19,671 nucleotides of DNA, taken from positions 1 to 19,671 of the forward strand of contig DYSM01000019.1 in the NCBI GenBank assembly GCA_020718265.1, in the 5' to 3' direction. Position 1 is the first letter of the stretch, and each line of letters opens with the position of its first letter. Shown here one piece after another: positions 7,716 through 15,000 of the stretch. The position numbers and the translations under genes are program-made. This stretch comes from Draconibacterium orientale. GTDB lineage: Bacteria > Bacteroidota > Bacteroidia > Bacteroidales > JAADGE01. The notes below the pieces were generated by a model, which was given only the letters and a program-made list of their open reading frames with translations, searched no databases and was not told the origin of the DNA.

Positions 7716-7747
7716 CAAAGGTATGCTTTTTCGGCAAAAAAGTCAAA
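7716..7747 (-). promoter_or_regulatory. strong Bacteroidota-type promoter for the coiled-coil/PLP enzyme operon
   Basis: On the minus strand TTTG (7744-7747), exactly 20 bases, then TACCTTTG (7716-7723) match the full TTTG-N20-TAnnTTTG consensus. Transcription would begin near 7709, about a dozen bases before the ATG at 7697. This decides the start of the coiled-coil gene. It is the best promoter in the window. Confidence 0.75.
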
Positions 7748-7833
7748 TATTTGAAAACAGAAACGAAATTGCCGCAAATCCGGGTTAAATTTAAAGATTT
7801 TCGATTTCAGAAATGCTTAATTCTGTATAAAGC

Positions 7834-7883
7834 ATGAGTTCAGTATAAAAAGTCATAAAGTTGAAAGTTTGTAAAGTTAAATT
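7834..7883. repeat. 50-bp dispersed repeat, copy 2 (inverted twin at 1-50)
   Basis: This is the exact reverse complement of window bases 1-50. Its right end overlaps by four bases the left 8-bp target duplication of the MITE-like element. The two copies are in opposite orientation about 7.8 kb apart and bracket everything from 62 to 7697. Confidence 0.9.
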
Positions 7884-7887
7884 ACTG

Positions 7888-8095
7888 GTAACTATTCAGA
7901 CACTATAAACAACTGATTGATAATAACTTATAAATATTATTTTTTTATATCAACAGTATAAAATTTGAGAATATATTTATAACGAATTAATTAACAATTA
8001 ATTAATACTTAGTTGAAATATGTTAAAAATTCATTGATTATTATATAACGCTGATAATCAGATGTTTAAAACATCAAGAGCGGCTGAATAGTTAC
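7888..8095. mobile_element. 208-bp MITE-like element, IS66-like ends
   Basis: The element begins GTAACTATTCAG (7888-7899) and ends with the perfect complement CTGAATAGTTAC (8084-8095). A few further matches continue inward. It is flanked directly by identical 8-bp repeats AATTACTG at 7880-7887 and 8096-8103, the expected mark of a transposition event. It is too short for a transposase and contains no meaningful reading frame, so it would be mobilised in trans. Termini starting GTAA together with 8-bp duplications are features of the IS66 family as I know it; that family assignment is inference. The interior is very AT-rich. Confidence 0.72.
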
Positions 8096-8156
8096 AATTA
8101 CTGATAATAAGCAATTTACTTAAATTATAAAATATTTTCAAAAACACTGATAATCA
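8051..8156. repeat. repeated CTGATAATCA motif
   Basis: CTGATAATCA occurs at 8051-8060 (inside the MITE, where it forms the near-palindrome CTGATAATCAG) and at 8147-8156 (outside it). The related CTGATAATA lies at 8101-8109. Direct copies on both sides of the element's right end may be remnants of older insertions. Confidence 0.45.
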
Positions 8157-8193
8157 AGCATATAGGTTGTTTAGCTGAACTAAAACAGGCTTT

Positions 8194-8427
8194 TTAGACA
8201 GGACTCATTAGTTCTTGTTTTGAATTTTCTGCCAATAAATCTACTCGGTTGTATTTGTCATCGTTGGTTTCTTTGTTCGTTTCGCTTTCTAAAATGTTCT
8301 TAACATTGATGTTATCTTTAAGAAGTTCGCTTAAAAAACCTTCTAAAATTCCAAAATTAACCTTATCGCGCAGCATTTTTTTTGCAGCCCAATCAAATCT
8401 GATATGTGTTTTTGATGAGAAAATCAT
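8194..8427 (-). pseudogene. truncated PD-(D/E)XK nuclease-family transposase-like (Rpn/PDDEXK_2) protein
   Basis: The 77-residue frame matches the start of the PD-(D/E)XK nuclease/putative transposase family abundant in Bacteroidota. It has FDWAAKKMLRDKVNFGILEG, then a helical region, then NDDKYNRVDLLAENSKQEL. Full-length members are typically close to 300 residues. Here the homology stops just where the E-x-Q catalytic strand should follow and the frame ends with four unrelated residues. The nuclease centre is therefore incomplete (the family's first acidic Asp is present, the second motif is lost) and the product should be inactive. The break lies at a sequence reading AGTCCTGTCTAAAAA on the minus strand, which resembles an insertion-sequence end, so an IS may have removed the rest. 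Confidence 0.78.
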
Positions 8428-8481
8428 AACTTTTGTAATCGAACAAAGGTCGCTAATTTAGTTTGATTTTAGATAAAATTA

Positions 8482-8497
8482 CTGAAAAATTTTTCAG
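8482..8497 (-). terminator. possible terminator hairpin after the DUF1858 gene
   Basis: CTGAAAAATTTTTCAG is a perfect 16-bp palindrome starting five bases past the DUF1858 stop. As RNA it gives a six-pair stem with a four-base loop, followed on the minus strand by a T-rich but broken run. The stem is AT-rich, so termination would be weak. Confidence 0.35.
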
Positions 8498-8501
8498 AGT
8501 T

Positions 8502-8744
8502 CTAAAATCGTTTTGCATCTGGACTTTCATTTTGCGGAAGCTCGGCAAGCGCATTTAATTCTGTCAGAAAGCGTTCAATATCAGTCTCTTTGAAACCTTT
8601 GTCAGCGGCAGCTTCTTCTAAGGTACCCCAGATAGGTTCGCCGCAAACAATGCAACGAATGCCGTTTTTTGATAAATAATCGACTGAAAACGGAAATTCC
8701 TCTGTCAAGCGTTCAATCGAGATGTCTTTGTTAATTTTTGCCAT
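8502..8744 (-). CDS. DUF1858 / hybrid-cluster-protein-associated redox disulfide domain protein
   Basis: This 80-residue protein is almost entirely one small domain. It has DISIERLTEEFP at the start, then a CIVCGEP motif with Cys31 and Cys34, a GTLEEAAADKG turn, and a closing helix. That order is the DUF1858 domain, seen alone or attached to ScdA/Ric-like and hybrid-cluster-associated proteins. Two cysteines in CxxC spacing suggest a redox or metal-binding site; the actual role is not established. There is no signal peptide. The gene stands alone, divergent from rsmI, and is intact despite the mobile debris beyond its 3' end. Confidence 0.85.
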   Translation of the reverse strand: MAKINKDISIERLTEEFPFSVDYLSKNGIRCIVCGEPIWGTLEEAAADKGFKETDIERFLTELNALAELPQNESPDAKRF

Positions 8745-8776
8745 GTGTCCGGATATTTAGATTTTTAAATATCTTG

Positions 8777-8810
8777 CAAAAATAAAAAATTTTGGTGAAT
8801 CGCACACAAA
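8777..8810 (-). promoter_or_regulatory. promoter candidate for the DUF1858 gene
   Basis: On the minus strand TATTTTTG (8777-8784) fits TAnnTTTG, with TTTG at 8807-8810. The 22-base spacer is two longer than usual. The leader to the ATG at 8744 would be about 25 bases. Confidence 0.4.
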
Positions 8811-8822
8811 TTCATAATTTAA
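8791..8822 (+). promoter_or_regulatory. promoter candidate for rsmI
   Basis: TTTG (8791-8794), 20 bases, then TAATTTAA (8815-8822) has the right spacing, but the -7 box misses the last two consensus bases. It supports initiation at the ATG at 8846 rather than at 8792, which would lie inside the promoter. It overlaps the divergent DUF1858 promoter. Confidence 0.38.
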
Positions 8823-8845
8823 GCGCATATTTCAGAACTCAAAAC

Positions 8846-9517
8846 ATGTCGAAATTATACGTTGTGCCCACGCCGATTGGCAATTTGCAAGATATGACTT
8901 TTCGTGCAGTCGAGGTTTTGCGGCAAGTTTCCGTAATATATTCGGAAGATACGCGCCGTACCGGAATTTTATTGAAACATTTTGAGATTCAAACACGTAT
9001 GCAATCGTATCACATGCACAACGAGCACCAAATTGTGGAACAAATTGCACAACATATTCTTGCCGGACAAGTTTCCGCTCTCGTTACCGATGCGGGTACG
9101 CCTGCCATCAGCGACCCCGGCTTTCTGCTTGTGCGTGAGTGTGTTAAGCAAGGTGTTGAGGTAGAAACACTTCCGGGCGCAACGGCATTTGTGCCTGCTT
9201 TGGTAAATTCCGGTTTGCCGAACGACCGATTTGTTTTTGAAGGGTTTTTACCTCAAAAAAAAGGCAGACAAAAACAGCTGAAAGCTCTTGAAAATGAGGC
9301 AAGAACAATGATTTTTTACGAATCGCCGCATCGCTTGGTAAAAGCATTGGAACAAATGTCGGAAGTGTTTGGGAATGAGCGTCGTGCTTGTGTTTCGCGT
9401 GAGCTTACAAAAGTTTTTGAAGAAAATAAACGCGGAACTTTGGCTGAATTAATTACATATTTTTCAGAAAAAGAAGTGAAGGGCGAAATTGTGGTTGTGG
9501 TTGCGGGTTTAGGCTAA
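8846..9517 (+). CDS. rsmI: 16S rRNA (cytidine(1402)-2'-O)-methyltransferase
   Basis: The ATG at 8846 gives 223 residues beginning MSKLYVVPTPIGNLQD, the standard opening of this family. An upstream in-frame ATG at 8792 would add 18 unrelated residues and overlap the promoter. The tetrapyrrole-methylase-type fold is marked by PTPIGNLQDM (8-17), SEDTRRTG (33-40), VTDAGTPAISDPG (80-92), LPGATAFVPAL (109-119) and FYESPHRL (157-164). RsmI uses S-adenosylmethionine to methylate the 2'-O of C1402 in the ribosomal decoding centre. It is at the shorter end of the family, lacking a C-terminal extension found in some homologues. The exported LRR gene follows after 11 bases and is probably co-transcribed. 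Confidence 0.95.
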   Translation: MSKLYVVPTPIGNLQDMTFRAVEVLRQVSVIYSEDTRRTGILLKHFEIQTRMQSYHMHNEHQIVEQIAQHILAGQVSALVTDAGTPAISDPGFLLVRECVKQGVEVETLPGATAFVPALVNSGLPNDRFVFEGFLPQKKGRQKQLKALENEARTMIFYESPHRLVKALEQMSEVFGNERRACVSRELTKVFEENKRGTLAELITYFSEKEVKGEIVVVVAGLG

Positions 9518-9528
9518 TTTTTTTTAAG

Positions 9529-10524
9529 ATGAAGATTATGAGAAGAAAATATTTTAGTATCTTGTTGATTTTAAGTGTGATATGTGTGAATTTGAATTCG
9601 TTTGCACAAAAATTCACATCGCTTGTCGATGCGCTTAAAAATCCGAATGCTGTTGTCGAATTGGATTTATCGTCTCAAAACCTGACGGAATTACCGGATG
9701 AGATGTCAAAATTTGTAAATCTTAAAGTGCTGAATTTAAGCGATAATAACTTTTCTAATATTCCGGAGGTTGTTTTTCAGCTCGTAAGTTTAGAACAGTT
9801 GCACGCACAAGGCGCACGTACATATTTTGAAAAATATGAGAAGGAGTTTCTGATAACATCAATTTCTCCGGCAATAAATAAATTATCAAAATTAAAAGTT
9901 TTGAATCTGAGTTACAACGATATAGATAAATTGCCGGCATCGTTTTTCGAACTTTCCGAACTTTCGGAATTGAATTTATTTCATAATAGAGTTCATAACC
10001 AAACGGATTTGGAAATTATAGCAAAGCTGAGCCGTTTGACAAATCTAAATTTGGGTGCAAATGATATTCTCGAATTGCCGGATTTATTCGCTAATTTACA
10101 ATCAATCAAAGTATTATCGCTCGATAATGCGTATTCCGAAGGCGTTCCGGTTGGCGAAATGATGACTGAATTTCCAAAAATTTTGCTTGAACTTACAAAT
10201 TTGGAAGAGCTTAGCCTCACAGGGCAAGGTTTTAAAGACGTGCCTAAAAGTATAAAATCTCTACAAAATCTTAAAATGCTGTGGTTCAACGACACACCTA
10301 TTTCTCGACTTCCGGAATCGCTTGGCGAACTCACGAAATTAGAAGTCCTTTTTGTAAGTTTTTATTGCGTGGCAGACGATGCTCCGTGTTCTCGCCCGTT
10401 TTATTTCCCGAAATCTATTTGTAACTTAAAGAATATCAAAGAAATAGGAGCTTTTGGACGTACTGTGCACGACTCTGAAGTCAAACGTGTAAAAGATTGT
10501 CTCGGAATCGATATAAGGTTTTGA
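9529..10524 (+). CDS. exported leucine-rich-repeat protein
   Basis: The 331-residue protein starts with a signal peptide (cleavage near NSFAQ, about residue 27). The start may instead be the ATG at 9538, giving a cleaner MRRKYFS opening. Roughly nine leucine-rich repeats of 23-24 residues follow, of the LxxLxLSxNxLxxLPxxhxxLxx kind, with longer insertions in two of them. A C-terminal cap has two cysteines (CVADDAPCS). No T9SS sorting domain, lipobox or membrane anchor is visible, so it is probably periplasmic or secreted by an unknown route. LRR proteins bind other proteins or glycans; the ligand is unknown. Its stop codon directly abuts that of the convergent PorP-OmpA gene, with no base between them. 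Confidence 0.9.
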   Translation: MKIMRRKYFSILLILSVICVNLNSFAQKFTSLVDALKNPNAVVELDLSSQNLTELPDEMSKFVNLKVLNLSDNNFSNIPEVVFQLVSLEQLHAQGARTYFEKYEKEFLITSISPAINKLSKLKVLNLSYNDIDKLPASFFELSELSELNLFHNRVHNQTDLEIIAKLSRLTNLNLGANDILELPDLFANLQSIKVLSLDNAYSEGVPVGEMMTEFPKILLELTNLEELSLTGQGFKDVPKSIKSLQNLKMLWFNDTPISRLPESLGELTKLEVLFVSFYCVADDAPCSRPFYFPKSICNLKNIKEIGAFGRTVHDSEVKRVKDCLGIDIRF

Positions 10525-12024
10525 TTATTTGATTATTACAAAGCTAGCTCGTCTATTTTTAATCCTGTTTTTTTCGCTTGTGTTTGGCACGAGCGGTTGC
10601 ATATCCGCAATACCTTCACTTTGAATTTGATTTTGAGGTACACCATTGATTGTCAGATAGTAACGAACAGTTTCAGCTCTTTGTTTTGAAATTCTTAGAT
10701 TCGTTTGTTTCGAGCCTAAATCGCAAGAGTGTCCATAAATTAAAATTTTCATTTCCGGATGTTCTTTCAAAAAAATAGCCACATTGTCCAAATAAGCCCT
10801 TCCGTCCGCATTGAGCATTGCTGAACCTTCGGTAAACGATAAACCTTTGTCTAACAATTCGATACCTGTTTTTGTATTCGATTTGGGAACGTTCGATTCT
10901 GAATTTGTTCCGGGGGCGGTTGCGTTTGTTACTGTGTTGTTATTTATTAGATTTTCGTTTGAAATATTATGCTTATTTTTATCTTTATCTACCAACGGAG
11001 GTGTTCCTCTGAACATTGAGTCCGTGAGACTTACAATTTCATTGTAGAATGCAAAATTTCCGGCTTTTACAAATTGGTCGTAAGTTTCATTTTCAATCAT
11101 GCGTTTTAATTTGTGTACATATTCTTGTGTTTCCGGAACTAAAACAGTATCAATTGGTTCCGGCTTTGTTTTTTTAACATCGAACAAACCATAAGATAAG
11201 CTGATTTCGTGTGTTGCGCCTCCAATATACGCTAAGGCATTGTTGTTGGTTTCATAAGCATACGCGATTCCCATTTTTCCGAGAGCCATGCCAACAGAAC
11301 CTACAAGGCTTTTATTTGATTTATAACTTGCTCGTAACCAGAATTTTTGTTCAAAACCCAAAGTCAAATGCGCGTGGTAGGCTTCAAAATTTTTTTCTGC
11401 CAAAAGAGCTGAAACTGCCGGTTTCAAATTCCACTGTCCAAACTGAAAATTATAGGCTGAATACACTTGTGTTCTAATAAATAAGTTCACACCTGAGCGA
11501 TAAATTACCGGCATACTTGCACTAAAATTGAAATTTTTCAAATTATAATCCAATCCGCCGCCAAAAAAGACTATATTTTTTTTGAAATAATCGCCTAAAA
11601 TTGTCGGGTCTGTATCGTCTAAAACCACAACTCCTTCCGAATTCAAATTGCGTTGCATCAGTCCTCCGTTAAAGCCGAGCGCAAATGTTTGACTGTCCGA
11701 AAGCTTAGTTCTGAAGGCATAATCGGCACGTAACATATTGGTTTCCAGCAAACCAACACGTTCAGTTTTAATAAGTACACCCAAGCCCATGTTTCCGAAA
11801 ATCGGCGTATGAATGCCGGCAATTCCGGTTCGCGGAGCCTCGCTGATAGCCGCAAGATGATGTTTGTAGTCCACAAAACCGGCGAATCTGTTTGCACTTC
11901 CGGCGAAAGCGGGATTATACAAAAACATATTTTCCGGATACAAATTATGCACTGTGTATATTTGTGCCGATGCAAAATATCCTAAAAACAGACCTATAAT
12001 TGAGATTAAAATTTTATTTTTCAT
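10525..12024 (-). CDS. PorP/SprF-family T9SS membrane protein fused to an OmpA-like peptidoglycan-binding domain
   Basis: I start at the ATG at 12024 (499 residues), which opens a good signal peptide (MKNKILISII, cleavage near SAQ at about 21); the longer frame to 12051 overlaps the upstream gene. Residues about 22-285 are a PorP/SprF-type outer-membrane beta-barrel region, with the typical YPENMFLYNPAFAGSANRF opening. A polar Asn/Thr-rich linker (about 290-390) joins it to an OmpA domain (about 390-499). In that domain the Arg of SKQRAETV (449) is kept, but the position of the usual peptidoglycan-contacting Asp reads Cys434-Asp435 in GHSCDLGS. PorP/SprF proteins act with single type B T9SS substrates encoded next to them; the upstream giant adhesin, 16 bases away, fits as the partner. 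The OmpA part would tie the complex to the cell wall. Confidence 0.92.
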   Translation of the reverse strand: MKNKILISIIGLFLGYFASAQIYTVHNLYPENMFLYNPAFAGSANRFAGFVDYKHHLAAISEAPRTGIAGIHTPIFGNMGLGVLIKTERVGLLETNMLRADYAFRTKLSDSQTFALGFNGGLMQRNLNSEGVVVLDDTDPTILGDYFKKNIVFFGGGLDYNLKNFNFSASMPVIYRSGVNLFIRTQVYSAYNFQFGQWNLKPAVSALLAEKNFEAYHAHLTLGFEQKFWLRASYKSNKSLVGSVGMALGKMGIAYAYETNNNALAYIGGATHEISLSYGLFDVKKTKPEPIDTVLVPETQEYVHKLKRMIENETYDQFVKAGNFAFYNEIVSLTDSMFRGTPPLVDKDKNKHNISNENLINNNTVTNATAPGTNSESNVPKSNTKTGIELLDKGLSFTEGSAMLNADGRAYLDNVAIFLKEHPEMKILIYGHSCDLGSKQTNLRISKQRAETVRYYLTINGVPQNQIQSEGIADMQPLVPNTSEKNRIKNRRASFVIIK

Positions 12025-12040
12025 ACTGATTAACAGATAT

Positions 12041-15000
12041 TTATCTTCCAAGTGTTATGGCACCTCGATATTCAGTTGCGTTGTTTTTTATTAAATAGTA
12101 GTAAACGCCTGCGGGTAGAGCTTGTCCGCTGCGCGTTCCGTCCCAAGAGTTGTCGTAACCTGTTGATTCACAAACGATTTTTCCGTTTGTATCGAAAATT
12201 TGAACTGAAAATGTCCTTAGTTGGCTTAGGTCTCCGCCAATTTGCCATGTGTCGTTTTTGCCATCGTCGTTCGGAGAGAAATAATTCGTAAAAATAAGTT
12301 GATTTTCAGCTTTTTGAACAATTATTTTCAGCTCAAAAAGCGATGAACCGATTGGAGTGCCGTTGTCTGTAATTTTAATTTTGAATAAAAATTCGGTTGC
12401 TTCAACTAATAAACTTGCGTCTAAGACTGAAATTTGTCCGCTCGGCGTGATTTCAAATATGTCCGTATCTCCTTCTAAAACAGCGAATTCTATCTCATTA
12501 CCTTCGGTATCGGAAGCTGCGAGGTTTCCGATAACAGTTCCGCTCAAAATATCAGAGTTAATCGTAAATTCTTGATATTCAGCAGTGGGAGGTGTGTTTG
12601 TCGGAGCAGCAACTTGTATAGTAATTTGATAATTTTCGGAGCTGAAATTGGTTCCGTCGGAAACTTCAAAAAATGCAAAATCGGTGCCGCTAAATCCTGT
12701 ATTCGGACTGTAACGCAGTTTTGAAATAGGAACAGTATCAATGACTTGCAACGCAGTTACCTCTTCTCCGCTTGATATCGTTTCAGAATTGTCGGAGTCA
12801 AGGTATAATTTACCATTTGTTGGTAAGGAGTTGATTTTTATTGAGTTAAGTTTATCAGATGTATCGAAATCCGAAAATGTGAATTCATTTTGATTAAACG
12901 CGTAATCGGTTTCAAAAATAGTATTTACCGTGAAATTCGCAGATGTCGGCGGCGTATTAATGGGCGGGGAACCTACATTAATCGAAACTTGATAGTTGAA
13001 CATACCGTATTCTTTGCCGTCGGAAACGCCAAAACGTAGCAAATCGGAGCCGGAAAAATCAGTGTTCGGACTGTACCGTAAACGCGAAGCCGCTAAATCG
13101 GATGACGGAATTTCCTGCATAAGTATCACATTTTCAGATGTTCCGTTGTATGTACCGGAATTGTCTGAGTCTAAATATAAAATACCGTTTGTTGGTAAAG
13201 TTGTGATTTTCAATAATGTGAGTTCGTCGGCGGCATCGGTATCGAAAAATTGAAATTCGGATACAGAAAATACATATTCGGTTTCAAAATTTGTAGAAAT
13301 GCTGAAATCGGCTGATGACGGCTGTCCGTTTATTGGAGCTAAAACATTGATAGTTATTGTTTTAATTGGACTAAAATCCGTTCCGTCCGATACTTTAAAC
13401 GTGAAGTAAGAATACGGCGATACTGAAGCTCCTGCCTCCGGTTGAAATTTCAAAACGCCGGATGAAAGCTCTGTCGGAGATACTGAGTTTCCGGAGATAA
13501 CAATTTCAGAAACTTCGGCGATGTTGTTCGCATTCAAATCTTTATACAAAATTCCTATAGCAGGCGCACTTTCAATGACTATTTCCATCAATGCATCGTT
13601 GTCCGCGTCCAAGTATGCAAAATCCGTACTTATAAAGGTGTAGTCTGTTTCAAAAGCAGTTGTTACGGTTTTGTCTGCCGAAGTCGGAGGTGTATTTACA
13701 GGCGCGTTTATGTTGATTGTCAAACTATTACTTGTTATACTATAATCTGTTCCGTCTGAAACTTGAAAGTCAAAAACATCCACGCCCCACGTTAAATAAT
13801 TGTGCATGTAGCAAAATTTTCCGGTGGAAATATCTGAAACTAAAATGTCTTGATTAAGAGCTACTTCTTCGCCGGTATCGAAACTTCCGGATACGTTTGC
13901 ATCTAAATATAGCTTGCCGAGAGATGTTAATGACTTGATTTTTATTGAATTAAGAACATCACCCGCATCTGCATCTGCAAATGGAAAATCGGAGGTTTGG
14001 AACACGAAATCGTACTCATAAATCATTGTAACAGAGTTGTCGGCGGAAGTCGGCGGTGTGTTCGCGGGTGTGGAAACTGTAATTGTGATAATGTAATTCC
14101 CTGCGCTGTAATCAGTTCCGTCGGAAACATCGAAATGAATGTAGTCGTCTCCGGAGAAGGCGATGTTGGGCAAATAATGCAATCGACCGAGCGCAATATC
14201 GGAAACGGAAAGTGCTTGTGATACAGCAATATCCTCCGTAGCTCCGCTGTATCCGCCCGAATCGTCTAAGTCCATAAAAACCGCGCCGTTTGCCGGTAAG
14301 GTGTTGAAAATGACCGAAGTAAATGTAGCACCGGCATCGGTGTCCGTAAACGGAAAATCGGTTTCTGCAAAAACAAGTTCGGTTTCAAAATTTGTCGTTT
14401 TCCAAAAATCGGCGGAAGTCGGCGGCGTGTTGGCTGCCACACCCACGTTCATAAACGCGATGTTGGCGGTTGTTGAAAAATCGGTTCCGTCTGAAACATA
14501 AAAAAACAAGTTGTCAATTCCGCTAAAACCGACGTTTGGCATGTAACACAAATATCCTGCGGAAATATCTGAAATTGAGATACTTTGCAGCGCAATAATA
14601 TCCTCGCCCGAGCCGGAATATGTGCCCGATAAATTGTAATCCAAAAACAAAAGTCCGTTGGAAGCCATGTTTTCAAACGAAATTGCGCTAAGTGTTTGCC
14701 ATGTTTCGGTGTCAAAATATGCAAAATCTGAAGTTGAAAATGTGTAAAGTGTTTGATAATTTGTGTTCAAATTTACATCCTGAGAACTTGGCGGCACGTT
14801 GGCAAGCACGTTTATTGTCATTTGATAAGATGCTGAGCTATAACTTGTTCCGTCTGAAACTTCAAACACAAATGCAAACATTCCGGAATATCCGGCGGCA
14901 GGTTCGTAGGCAAGTTTTCCGTTTTGAATAGTTGTGGCAGAAATTCCGATTCCGGTTGCGAGTTCTTCGCCTGCTTCGTACTCGCCGGAGGTGTTGGAGT

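Larger units (their letters stand above)
7748..8193. other. gene-free, AT-rich stretch made of repeats and mobile remnants
   Basis: From the promoter at 7747 to the nuclease fragment at 8194 there is no credible gene. The stretch holds the second copy of the 50-bp repeat (7834-7883), a MITE-like element (7888-8095) with its target duplications, and a tail (8104-8193). The tail carries further copies of an ACTGATAAT-type motif and a short imperfect palindrome near 8168-8187. 7748-7833 shows nothing I recognise. Confidence 0.75.

Noticed and set aside
8792..8845. 18-residue extension of RsmI to an upstream ATG
   Set aside because: The family begins at MSKLYVVPTPIGN, and the extension overlaps the likely promoter.
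9529..10524. LRR protein as a lipoprotein or T9SS substrate
   Set aside because: The residue before the early cysteine is Ile rather than Gly/Ala/Ser, and the C-terminus lacks any sorting-domain motif.
12025..12051. Nine-residue extension of the PorP-OmpA frame
   Set aside because: It overlaps the end of the adhesin gene and precedes a good signal peptide starting at 12024.
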